Shown one piece after another: positions 34,524 to 44,736 of a stretch of 64,000 bases of DNA. Numbering within the stretch: the stretch's first letter is position 1; every line of letters starts with the position of its first letter. A program made the translations under genes and the position numbers. The notes under the pieces are model-generated. The model had not been told where the DNA came from, made no database searches, and saw nothing but the letters and a program-made list of their open reading frames with translations. This DNA is from Agapanthus africanus (lineage: Eukaryota > Streptophyta > Magnoliopsida > Asparagales > Amaryllidaceae): contig JASDDO010000019.1 in assembly GCA_030015575.1 (NCBI GenBank), positions 518,168,986 to 518,232,985 of the forward strand, written 5' to 3'.

Positions 34524-36756
34524 TGTAGGGTTCCTAGGCACTCTAGTTAAGTCTCACAAGTGATCAAACATGGCAATTTCAAAAATTATGGTGCCTACAA
34601 ACCCGACTACGGATCGTTTGCTAGATATTTAGGCGAAACAAGCAAGCTAGTTTACAACCAAACTATAAGATAACGGAAATACAACCTTTGTAGATCCGTT
34701 TGTCCACCTCCATAGCTCCGCAACGAAGTGCCTCCGCTGTCCAAGTGAACTCCCGGGCTCTAGCGTCGGCTTCGTCGAAGAATAAGCGAGCTAGGTCGTC
34801 GATGTCCATGCCGAAGATGATCTACGTCGAAGCATCGCAAGATCAAGCTCTCACTTCACCAAGTCATGAAACTTGTGAAGAAAACACACTCTACTACTTG
34901 GCAAGAGGTAGAGGATGAAGAAATAGGAAGTGGGTTAACTTTAGAATTGGATTTCTCACTCAAAACATCAATCCACCATTGATGACCTCAAGCTTCTTCA
35001 CTTGAAGCAAGGAAGAAGAAGAAGAAAAGGTTATGATAAGATAATAGAAAATGAAAAGAAAATGAATTCTTATCATAATTTTAACTAGAGTTAAGTGTAG
35101 AGAATGAATCATGGTTAGTGGGAATGGTTAGGGTTAAGGATGAGATAAGTATGGTTGACTTGAACAAAGCTTCATGAAGCTTCAACTAAAGAACAAAAGA
35201 AGCCACCATTCTTTTTCTCATTTCTTTTATTCATTTATCAAAAATAAAAAGCATAATTAAATAAGATAAATGAATAATAAATAATAAACCCTAACCATTT
35301 CATTAACCAAGGTTTAATCTTTACACTTGAACCCTAGCATGACATGTATCATCAAACATGATACAATCAAGTGCACAAAAGTATATCGCATATACAATGC
35401 GCCCATCCGAGTGAGAAAATCCATCTTAAGTAAACCGATACTAGTTGATGGAAAGTAATATATCAAATATATAAATATGCATTAAATCATTAAATCAACA
35501 CTTGATTCAATGACCCGGTTATGTCGCACACACCCGACTAGTATACAATATATCGGCTTATCGAATCAACGCTTGAATCGATAACTAGGTTATATCGCAT
35601 ACAACCATTCGATATATTTATCGCGAGAATAGAATACGGTATCACATACACGCATTATTCTCGGTCCCGCACATATCTCATATGCGCTCCTATTTCGTTT
35701 CGCTTGAGCCAGGAAACCTCTGTGTAGGACTCTAAAGACTCGTCAATACGCCGGCAGCAGGCGATGATCATATCAAACACTCACAAGCCGCAAGCGGTCT
35801 GCTAAACGTAACGGCCACCCGGGTATTGAGCGATCTGAAGATCGACGAGCAAGCCCGCTCACACTCCAGTGAATCCAACCAGTAACACTACCGTATAGTC
35901 CGGTCTGTTCGTCTGATATGTCGCATATCTCGCCTAGGGGTGGTAAACGTCAGACCCCAATAGCTCGATAAATCATGCCGACGTAGGGTCCATAACATTC
36001 GTGAAACTACTGATAACTCTTACCAGTATATCACTGCAACCCTGGCCAGGGATTTCCTGTTATGGCCAGTCGAGCATAGCACAACATTAACCCCCAATAC
36101 CGGGAGAGACGAATCCCCTCCTATCGCTCATTGCCTCCATGTGAATCGGGACTGTACCCAAAAACCATCTGTTTGCACGCCTCAGTAGAGCCGTGGTAGG
36201 GTGGAAATCAAAGCACAGTGGGAGACACACAAGACTCTTTGACGATCTCGGGTCAACAGACTAAGCTGTACCAGTGTCACCAGAGAACTGCCATCTGACG
36301 TGAGGTATAATACCATCTGGGAGTTCTCGGCGAGTCCGTTCAGTATACCCAGTCTCCACTGAGCACCCGCATACCATCTTCGATGTCAAACACCAATGGA
36401 TATGGGATCATCCATCGCCCATCGCATGGGTCGAGAAGATATGCGCTAGTCTACTCTGGAATATCGATGCCCCGTCTCGATATTCCCTCGACTAGGAACA
36501 TTTCAAGGATGTATCATGGACTACCCAGGCCCCACTAGTATGATCTACATCATAGTCCTGGAAGTCGAGTACACATCCTATGGGCTTTATCAACATGTAA
36601 TCAGAGAGACAGAAAGTATACATGTTAAGATAAAGTGCAACCAGATAGCGTACTATCATGTCGAGCAAGAAAGTCCTCCCTATATATGTCCCAGCATCCA
36701 CTACAATATACATTCTATGTACAGTAATGGCCTCTAGGGCATACATATAACTAACA
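34524..36756 (-). mobile_element. 5' LTR of Copia B (right copy)
   Basis: It is 2233 bp with the same ends as 26327-28559, followed by GATTC and the rest of the A 3' LTR. Confidence 0.95.
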
Positions 36757-36761
36757 GATTC
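36757..36761. repeat. Right target site duplication of Copia B
   Basis: GATTC, identical to 26322-26326. Confidence 0.95.
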
Positions 36762-37753
36762 GATGAATCGGTACATGTTATATTAGTCGGTTATATACGA
36801 TATAGCCGGATTGTCGGATCAAGTGTTGATTCGATAATTTAATGTATAATTATATATGTGATATATTATATTACATTATCTAATATTGGCTCGCTTTATT
36901 GATTCATTTTCTCACCGGGTAATACATTGATATATATGCGAAATATGTTAATTGTATTATTTTCTTTTGTTACAAATATATATTATATATATGTGATATA
37001 TAATATTGTAACAAGTTATGTTTACAAATGCAACATGATTAGTGGAGATTAAACATGGTTAGGGTTTGATTTGGGTTAGACTTTTCTTGAAGCTTCTAGA
37101 AGTTTTGCTTTTGTTTTGAGCAAAGATATTATGTGTTGATATTTTGAAGATATTATTTAACCCAACCCAAACCTTTAACCCTAGTAAACTCTCTACATGA
37201 GTTAATGATTCATATTATTAACTCAAGGTTCATTTGTAAGCATAGTAACTTTTCATTATTCATCACAAAAGAAATCATCTTCTTCTTCCTCCTTGATAAG
37301 CTCACTAGATTTTGATTTTATGATGAATTAGTGTGAGATCTTGAAAACAAAGATAGCATAATTCCTACTTCTTCATTCTCATCTAATCTAGCCAATTAGA
37401 TTAGGGTGTTCGCATAATTAATACTTGATTAGTGAGTGAGAGTTTGAGTTAAAGAAATTTCAAGGTAGATCATCTTTGAAAAGGAAGACTTCAAGAAAGC
37501 ATGATCATTCGGGTTGTGGAGCTTCTCTTGAGTCCGGGAGATCATGGATTGTGGATAAGGGACTACTACTCGGAGCTTATGAAGCGAAGGAGCGGACTAC
37601 AAAGGTTGTAATCCCTCTCTCTTAGTTGTAAAGATGTTTACTTGCATGTTTAACCCTAATTATCTAGCAAAGATCCTCGCTTTAGGTTGTTCGGCACGTC
37701 TAAATTTTAAATCGGGCATGGTTGATACCTTATAGACCCTTGTGACAGTGCCA
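36762..37753 (+). mobile_element. 3' LTR of element A, second part (last 12 or so bases missing)
   Basis: It continues GATGAATCGGTACATG from the first part and follows the 5' LTR to GACAGTGCCA. The 5' LTR then has CGTAACCCTACA, while here the sequence changes to AGTCTCCTAAGTC. The terminal bases were lost at a junction with the repeat block. Confidence 0.9.
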
Positions 37754-37784
37754 AGTCTCCTAAGTCATCGCTCCCCAACAGGCA

Positions 37785-38565
37785 AAGGCAAATGATGAAT
37801 TGCTCCTGGCACCTGTGTTTCAGTGTTAGCAACGCTGATGCCGACCCCTACCCCAAAATTCTAAACTCCAACCTAATAGACCCCTATGTCTTTAAACTGG
37901 GAACATATGACCTCTAAATCGTTAAACTGGGAACAGATGACCTCTAAGTCATTAAACTGGGCACAATAGACCCTTAAGTCTTTAAACTGGGAACAGATGA
38001 TCTCTAAGTCGTTAAACTGGAAACAGATGACTCCTAAGTCATTAAACTGGGAACGAGGGAAATCCACTCATGTGTCCTCACGATGCATGAGGAGAACAAA
38101 ACTTGCGAGATCCTTAAGACTCGTAAGAAAACGCCTTCGTGGTATCCTTATGACTACAAAGGAAAGACACACTTGGGGTCCTCACGACTCCTAAGGAGAA
38201 AATGCACCTACGAGATCCTTTCGACTCGTAGGGAGAAAATGCTTTTATGGGAACCTTATGGCTCATAAAATTGAAAAGTCTTAGGTGATAGGGACTTAAA
38301 CCTATCTCCTAAGCCATCGCTTCCTAACAGGGAAAGGCAAATGACGATTCGCTCTTGGTACCATATTCCAGTGTAGCGGTGCTGATGCCGACCCAAAAAC
38401 CAATTCCCAAATCCTCCCGGGGCAAATGATGAGTTGCTCCTGGCATTATTCCAGTGCAGCAATGCAGATGCCAACAAAAAAAAAACCAATCCCCAAATCC
38501 TCTCAAAGACAAATGATGATTCGCTCCTGGTACCATATTCCAGTGTAGTGATACTGATGTCAACC
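37785..38565 (+). repeat. Interspersed repeat of about 80 bp, four copies
   Basis: The shared pattern is GCAAATGATGA, TTGCTCCTGG (or CGCTCCTGG), ATTCCAGTGTAG, then GATGCCGACCC or GATGCCAACA. Copies lie at about 37785-37860, 38335-38395, 38418-38480 and 38505-38565. The first is separated from the others by the 30-bp array. Confidence 0.75.
37876..38060 (+). repeat. Minisatellite, unit about 30 bp, six copies
   Basis: The unit is close to CTCTAAGTCATTAAACTGG followed by GAACAGATGAC. Neighbouring units differ by one to four bases. Confidence 0.9.
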
Positions 38566-38696
38566 CAAATCAAACTAACAACCTCGGCGGCAGAATCATG
38601 CTTCGTCCTAGAATGTACCCCGTATCGAAATCATGCTTCGCCTTGGGATATCTACCTTCCCTGCCAAAATTATTCTACGCCTCAGAATCAAGTCAA

Positions 38697-39383
38697 CCAG
38701 CGACACTCCGTGCCGGGAACAAGTCGACCAGTGACACTCCGTACCAGGGACAATTTGAACAGCGACACTCCGTGCCGGGGACAAGTCGATCAGCGACACT
38801 CCGTGCCGGGGACAAGTCGAACATCCAGCGACACTCCACGCCGGGGCAAGTCGGCCAGCGACACTCCGTGCCGGGGACAAGTCGACCAATGACACTCCGT
38901 GCCGGGGATAAGTCGAACGGCCAGTGACACTCCACGTTGGGGACAAGTCGACCAGCGACCTCCCTGTCAGAATCATGCTACGCCTCGGAATCAGGTCAAC
39001 CAGCGTCACTCTGTGCCGGGGACAAGTCGACCAGCGACACTCCATGCCAGGGACAAGTCGAACAACCAGTGACACTCCGTGCCGGAGACAAGTCGACCAG
39101 CGACACTCCATGCTAGGGACAAGTCGACCAGCGACACTCCGTGCCGGGAACAAGTCGACCATCGACCTCCCTGTCGGAATCATGCTCCGCCTCAGAATTA
39201 GGTCAACCGGCGACACTCCATGCAGGGAATAAGTCGACCAGCGAAACTCCGTGCCGGGGACAAGTCGAACAACCAGCGACACTCTATGCCGGGGACAAGT
39301 CGACCAGCGACACTTTGTGCCGGGGACAAATCGAACATCGACACTCCATACCGGGGACAAGTCGAACAGCGACACTCAGCGCC
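38697..39383 (+). repeat. Minisatellite, unit 31 bp, about 20 copies with higher-order structure
   Basis: The basic unit is ACCAGCGACACTCCGTGCC followed by GGGGACAAGTCG. Two 48-bp variants starting ACC-GCGACCTCCCTGTC or ACCATCGACCTCCCTGTC at 38951 and 39158 define a 207-bp higher-order period. Units beginning AACAACCAG or AACATCCAG are 34-35 bp long. Confidence 0.92.
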
Positions 39384-39745
39384 GTCGACCGTCCATGTCG
39401 TGAAAAGGGCAGTGCAGGCTTTCCACAAAGCGGGAACCAAATCACTCCGAGCCTGGGAAACGTCTACCACGGACACTCCGTCTCGGAGATGCGTCAAGCG
39501 TCGACCGTCCATGTCGTGAAAAGGGCAGTGCAGGCTTCCCATTACGGGCCGGAGAAACGTCTACCACGGACACTCCCTCTTGGAGACGCGTCAAGCGTCG
39601 ACCGTTCATGTCGTAAAAAGGGCAATGCAGGCTTCTTACAATGCAGGAACCAAATCACTCCGTGCCTGGGAAACGTCTACTATGGACACTCCGTCTCGAA
39701 GACACATCAAGCGTCGACCGTCCATGTTGTAAAAAGGGCAGTGCA
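39384..39745 (+). repeat. Tandem repeat, unit 116 bp, about three and a half copies
   Basis: The marker GTCGACCGTCCATGT or GTCGACCGTTCATGT occurs at 39384, 39500, 39597 and 39713, giving spacings of 116, 97 and 116 bp. Each unit also holds GGGCAGTGCAGGCTT or close variants, GGGAAACGTCTACCACGGAC and CTCGGAGATGCGTCAAGC-like segments. GGACACTCC inside it is shared with the 31-bp unit, so one array may derive from the other. Confidence 0.88.
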
Positions 39746-39840
39746 TCCCAAAAAGTGGGAAACAAAGCAAGTTGCCTCCACACGAAAGAAGATCCATCAA
39801 TTTCATGCACATGACCCACATATGTGGTGTGCATTTATTG

Positions 39841-39850
39841 ATGGGGGGCA
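39841..39850 (+). other. Purine run before an LTR-like sequence (possible polypurine tract)
   Basis: ATGGGGGGCA is followed within four bases by TGTTAGGGTCG. It resembles the PPT-LTR border of Tat-type elements. Confidence 0.5.
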
Positions 39851-40156
39851 CTTTGTTAGGGTCGAAAATAGCACCTCGGTTGACCAAGTCAAAGTCAAAG
39901 TAAACTCCAAGCCAGGTGGGCCTAAGCCTAGGCCAAGCGGGCCCATGCCCAAGTCGAGCCCGAACATGAAGCGGCCGGTCTCCCCCATGCCAAAATTAAA
40001 TCAAGTTATAAATAATTTTGATGTAATTTTTTATGCATGAATATAAGAAAAATGGGCATAAAACCAAATTTTTGTAAAGCCCATGATTCATGTGCAAAAC
40101 AAATGAGCACATGAGGCATGAGATGGGCAAAATGCCATTTTATAAAGCTCAAGGGG

Positions 40157-40184
40157 CTATATATAAATGTGTAAGCCTATAAAA
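40157..40184 (+). promoter_or_regulatory. TATA-type sequences in the LTR-like region
   Basis: CTATATATAAATG and CCTATAAAAGG occur within 28 bases and are followed by AATAAAG near 40200 and a CT-rich 5'-UTR-like stretch. Together they look like a Pol II core promoter, but this is pattern only. Confidence 0.4.
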
Positions 40185-40464
40185 GGCAACATGATAATGA
40201 AATAAAGCATAACAATTTCATTCTCCCAAAAAACTAGGGTTTGTGCTTCCATCCTCTCTCCCCAAAGTTCTTCCTCTTCCTTTTCATTTTCCAATTAAAT
40301 TAAGTCCTTAGCTCTCTTCTTTTTAAAAAGATAAATAAAGTTTTACCATAAACCCACCTCCCAAGACTCTCTCAAGAGAAGAAAAATGGTCTCTTTTTTA
40401 TCATCCAAGATGTAGATCTTGGAGTTTCAAGAGAACCCATTTTGGGTCTCTTCTCAAAAGAGAA

Positions 40465-41060
40465 AAGAGAAAATCTTTTGGAGTTTAACTCCACAAATAA
40501 AATTATTTTGGAAAAACCTTTTTTTTGGAGTTTAACTCCGAATAAAATTCTTTGGAGTTTAACTCCATCACAAAAAAAATTCTTTTTAGAGCTCCTGCTT
40601 CCTCTCACGTGAGGGAGAGGGGAGCTCCCACTAAGTGGGAGCTTTTCCTCTTTCTCACATGAGGGGAAGGCTCTCCATTTAGTGGAGTTTAACTCTACAC
40701 CAAATAAAAAACTTTTTGGAGTTGAACGCCATTTAAAATTCTTTTGAAATTTAACTCTACTACAAAAATTCTTTTGGAGTTTAATTCCACAATAAAATCT
40801 TTTTTGGGGGAGTTTAACTCCACATTAGTTTTTTTTAGGAGTTTAACTCCATTTAAAATTCTTTTGGAGTTTAACTTCACATTTAAAATCTTTTTAGAGT
40901 TGAACTCCATTTAAAACTCCTTTTAGAGTTTAACTCCACAATAAAAATCTTTTTGGAGTTAAACTCCATTTAAAATATTTTTGGAGTTGAACTTCACATT
41001 TAAAATTATTTTGGAGTTTAACTCCTCAAAAAAATTTCTTTGGGAGTTGAACTCCATGTA
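40465..41060. repeat. Array of about 16 short palindromes GGAGTTTAACTCC
   Basis: The 13-base palindrome (GGAGTT, T, AACTCC) or a one- or two-base variant recurs roughly every 25-35 bp, separated by A/T-rich spacers such as ACAATAAAATTCTTTT. Clear copies lie near 40470, 40527, 40553, 40808, 40838 and 41012. Variants with TTGAACTCC or TTTAATTCC lie between them. Confidence 0.88.
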
Positions 41061-41079
41061 AAAAAAATCATTAATTTTG

Positions 41080-41400
41080 GAGCCCCACGTGTGTGGGTGG
41101 GTGAGGGGGGGCTCCCATCAAATAGGAGCATTCTCTCCCCCTCACGTGAGGTCACTTGAGGGAGGGGGCTCCCATTAAATGGGAGCCCTTTGGCCCCCTG
41201 ACGTGACCTCACGTGGGAGGGGGCTCTCATTAAATGGGAGCCTTTTGGCCCCCTCATGTGAGGGGGCTCCCATTTAATGGGAGCACATGATGGGGGGCTC
41301 CTATTTAATGGGAGCCCTTTGGCCCCCTCACGTGAGCTCAGCTCACGTGGGGGAGGACTCCCATTAAATGGGAGCCTCTTCTCCCCCCTCACATGAGTGG
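41080..41400. repeat. Array of GGCTCCCATT palindromes with CACGTG motifs
   Basis: Arms GGCTCCCATT and AATGGGAGCC around one base recur about six times, as perfect or near-perfect copies (near 41167, 41222, 41265, 41296, 41349). They alternate with TTTGGCCCCCTCACGTGAG. CACGTG occurs at about 41087, 41143, 41212, 41328 and 41344, plus one at about 40597. Confidence 0.88.
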
Positions 41401-41646
41401 AAGGAAGCTCCCCTTTCATATTTTATTTTTTTTTCTTTTTCTTTTTTTAAAATCTTTTTTTATTAAAATAAAAATAAGAATAAATAAATTATGAATAATA
41501 TAAAAAACGTTTCTCTAAATATCTTTTTACTTATTTATTTTTGTTATTTTTTTATAAAAAATATATATAAATCCTTTTTTTATTTATTTACAAATGGAAC
41601 AAAAAAAATGAACACATCTCTATTGTTATATGTTAAAAAAAAAAAA

Positions 41647-41968
41647 ACCAACACATCGCATTGAGTTCGCATTACCGGTTTTACCCGTCAATCGGAGGTT
41701 CTCTCGCTCTAAAGGTAAGGGGTAATTAACGGCAGCTTAGTCCGCAGCTGCCGGAGATTCGGATCTCCCCAATCAATAAACCCATGTCTATCCTAGACAG
41801 GGGGAATCTGTAGTATGCCTGACAAGCGCGTGCGTATTCCTATCTCAATGGGGTGACGAAAAACACCCTACATCGAGTAAGACTGTTCTACGGGTATAGG
41901 TCCTCTCTCAATCATTGCAATCACGTGCCTGCGATCCAATAATTGACTTTAGGGCACTATAGCTAACA
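41647..41968 (-). mobile_element. Inverted D-like LTR fragment (H)
   Basis: On the minus strand it starts TGTTAGCTATAGTGCCCT at 41968 and follows the D2 LTR for about 95 bp, to CTCGATG (about 41873). It then diverges completely, and I could not identify the remaining 225 bp or its left edge. It contains GCAGCTTAGTCCGCAGCTGC near 41732. Confidence 0.5.
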
Positions 41969-41996
41969 GTAGGGAAGGAAGAAAATCAATAAGCCT

Positions 41997-42001
41997 AAGT
42001 G
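41997..42001. repeat. Left target site duplication of solo LTR E
   Basis: AAGTG, repeated at 54309-54313. It fits the D1 sequence CCTAAGAGGGTGTA at the same place. Confidence 0.85.
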
Positions 42002-42506
42002 TGTAAGTCAACGTTACACACCCCACAAGATGTGGGAAGGCGGAATAGGAAAAACAATCATTTTGTTCAAAATAACATCGACTATCAAACTGATCTTTGC
42101 TAAATCCTAACTAACAAACTATCTAGAAGTAGTTAACTACTATTATAGATGATTATACCTCAAGATACTAGTCCTTCTTGTTCTTGTTGTTCACCTCCTC
42201 GTCGGCCTCCTCGATGTAATAGAAAATCCACCCGAGAGTTCCTTCTTCAAGTTTTAAACTCTAACTTGATGTAACTAAGTGGTTAGAATTGCTAATCCAA
42301 GTGACCTAGAGATAGAGATAGATTAAGAATCTATTAATCTTGCTAACCCTAGGGTTCTCAACACATGAGAGAATTGGGGTTAGGAAGAAAAAGATGTGGG
42401 CTTGAGGAGAGAGAATGTGTTTGTTCTTATGAAATAAAATATATCTCATTTGTGTATATCATGACGCATGATAATTATCTAATAAATAATATATCATAAT
42501 TACAAC

Positions 42507-42511
42507 CATAC
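42507..42511. repeat. Left target site duplication of Copia C
   Basis: CATAC, repeated at 52905-52909. Confidence 0.95.
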
Positions 42512-44726
42512 TGTAGGGTTCCTAGGCACTCTAATGTGGTCTCACAAGGCATCAACCATGCCAATTTAACAATTTACATGTGCCGAGAAACCCTAATACG
42601 GATCGTTAACTAGAATTTTAGGCGAAAAAGGAAACTAGTTAACAACTTAACTAAGTGAACGGAAATACAACCTTTGTAGATCCGGTCCTCCACCTCCATA
42701 GCTCCGTGATGAAGTCCCCTCGCTGTACAAATCGAATCCCGGGCTCTAGCGTCGGCTTCATCGGAGAAATGGGCGGGCTTGGACGTCGGCTTCGTGCCGA
42801 AGATGATCTACGTCGAGGCATCACAAGATCAAGCTCCCACTTCACCAAGCCATGAAACTTGTGAAGAGAACACCCTATACTACTTGGCAAGAGGTAGAGG
42901 ATGAAGAAATAGGAAGTGGGTTCACTTTAGAATTGGATTTCTCACTTGTTTTCATCACTTGCCATTGATGTAGCAAGCTTTTCTTCATGGAAGAAGAAGA
43001 TGAAGAAGAAGATAATATTATGATAAGTTATTTTCAAAATAGAAAAGAAAATCAATACTTATCATAATACAACCATGTTCAAGTGTAGAGAATGAACTAG
43101 GGTTAAGTGGAGTGGTTAGGGTTAAGCATGAGACAAAATGGTCACTTAGTCAAAGCTTCATGAAGCTTCAAGATGCAAACAAAGAAAGCCACCATTTTCT
43201 CTTTATGCCATTTATTTTCCAAAAAAAATAAATAAATAAATAAATGAATAAGAAAACAAAACCCTAACCATTCATATAACCATGGTTTAATCTTTACACA
43301 AACCCAAGTAAGAATGCATCATCAAACATGAAACAAACATGTGCACAAAAATATATCACATATACAATGTGCACATTCAAGTGAGAAAAACCATTTAAAG
43401 TGAACCAATACTAGTTAATGCAAAGTAATATATCAAATATATAATTATGCATTCAATCATTAAATCAACACTTGATTTAACGATCAGGTCATATCGCATA
43501 TAACCGACTAATATCTAATGTATCGTCTTATCGAATCAATCCTCGATTCGATAACTAGGTTATATCACATACAACCATTCGATACATTCATCGCGAGAAT
43601 AGAATACGGTATCACATACACGCATTATTCTCGGTCCCGCACATATCTCATATGCGCTCCTATTTCGTTTCGCTTGAGCCAGGAAACCTCTGTGTAGGAC
43701 TCTAAAGACTCGTCAATACGCCGGCAGCAGGTGATGATCATATCAAACACCCACAAGCCGCAAGCGGTCTGCTAAACGTAACGGTCACCCGGGTATTGAG
43801 CGACCAGAAGATCGACGAGCAAGCCCGCTCACACTCCTGTGAATCCAACCAGTAACACTTACCGTACAGTCCGGTCTGATCATCTGATATGTCGCATATC
43901 TCGCCTAGGGGTGGTAAACGTCAGACCCCAATAGCTCGATAAGTCGTGTCGATATGAGGTCTATAACAGTTCGAGAAACTACAGGTAACACTTACCAGTA
44001 AATTTCAGCAACCCTGGCCAGGGATTTCCGGTTATAGCCAATCGAACACAGCGCAACATCAACTCCCTATACCGGGAGAGACGAATCCCCTCCTATCGCT
44101 CATTGCCTCCATGTGATTCGGGACTGTACCCAAAAGCCACCGTTTTGCATGCCCTCTTGGACGTGGTAAGGTGGAAATCAAAGCACAGTGGGAATCACAC
44201 AAGACTCTATGACGATCTCGGGTCTACAGACTAACCTGTACCAGTGTCACCATAGAACTGCCATCTGACGTAAGGTATAATACCATCTGGGAGTTCTCGG
44301 CGAGTCCGTCCAGTGTACCCAGTCTCCACTGAGCACCCGTATATCATCTCTGATATCAAACACCAATGGATATGGGATCATCCATCGCCCATCTGTATGG
44401 GTCGAGAAGGTATACGCTAGTCTACTCTGGTATATCGATGCCCCGTCTCGATACACCCACGACTAGGGACCTTGAAGGATGTACTTATGGACTACCATGT
44501 CCCCACTAGTATGATCCGCATCACAGTCCAGGTAGTCAAGTACACATCCTAAGGGCTTTACCAACATGTAACAGAGAGACAATCAGTGTACACGTTAAGG
44601 TAAAGAGTAACCAGATAGCATACTATCATGTCGAGCAAGAAAGTCCTCCCTATATATATCCAAGCATCCACTACGATATACATCCTATGTATAGTAATGG
44701 CCTCTAGGGCATACATATAACTAACA
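42512..44726 (-). mobile_element. 3' LTR of Copia C (left copy)
   Basis: It runs from TGTAGGGTTCC to ATAACTAACA. An AAAT microsatellite at 43226-43245 accounts for part of the length difference from the right copy. Confidence 0.95.
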
Positions 44727-44736
44727 ATCTCCCACT
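44727..44736 (-). other. Polypurine tract of Copia C
   Basis: ATCTCCCACT, the complement of AGTGGGAGAT, lies directly inside the left LTR. Confidence 0.9.

Larger units (their letters stand above)
26327..36756 (-). mobile_element. Complete Copia element B, inserted in the 3' LTR of A
   Basis: This minus-strand element of 10.43 kb has two 2233-bp LTRs, a PBS at 34511-34522, a 3.1-kb leader, a decayed pol region, a PPT and the GATTC duplication. The two LTRs differ at only a handful of positions by eye (for example GTAAGG/GCAAGG, CATCCGGG/CACCCGGG, CTATGACG/CTTTGACG), so insertion is recent. The coding region carries many more lesions than the LTRs, so it was probably defective before it moved. 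It is closely related to C and more distantly to A. Confidence 0.95.
6478..37753 (+). mobile_element. Copia element A, split by two nested insertions
   Basis: The + strand Copia element consists of the 5' LTR remnant (6478-7784), PBS, leader, coding region, PPT (25131-25140) and 3' LTR (25141-26326 plus 36762-37753). It is interrupted by the Gypsy element at 10588-21972 and by Copia B at 26327-36756, each with its own target duplication. The 5' LTR lacks its first 888 bp compared with the 3' LTR, and the 3' LTR lacks its last 12 or so bases. No target duplication of A itself therefore survives. The integrase and RT sequence is typical of plant Copia. An Angela/Tork-like affiliation is possible but not established. 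No gag is recognisable. Confidence 0.9.
37754..39853 (+). mobile_element. Tandem-repeat region, probable 3' UTR of a Tat-lineage Gypsy element
   Basis: About 2.1 kb consists almost only of tandem and interspersed repeats. It ends in a purine run (GATGGGGGGCA) followed by an LTR-like TGTTAGGG start at 39854. Plant Tat-lineage Gypsy elements are known for hypervariable 3' UTRs full of tandem repeats just upstream of the 3' LTR, and this layout fits. No pol sequence is present, so the assignment rests on architecture only. Long open frames here, up to 299 codons, arise because repeat units lack stops in some frames. Confidence 0.5.
39854..41646 (+). mobile_element. LTR-like sequence, probable Tat-type Gypsy LTR (right end uncertain)
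   Basis: It starts TGTTAGGGTCG and contains TATA-type sequences at 40157-40184, then a CT-rich stretch, two palindrome-rich arrays (40465-41060 and 41080-41400), an AT-rich part and an A-run near 41635-41646. A TG...CA end with a target duplication was not found, so the right boundary is a guess. No second copy exists in the window to test it. Confidence 0.5.

Noticed and set aside
38697..39383. CRISPR-like array of 31-bp repeats
   Set aside because: Units are contiguous and mutually diverged, without unique spacers of constant length, in a plant retroelement context with no cas genes.
38608..40040. Long open frames (255 codons on minus, 299 on plus) in the repeat block
   Set aside because: They translate the 31-bp and 116-bp repeat units. 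Both strands are open because the units lack stops, and there is no domain.
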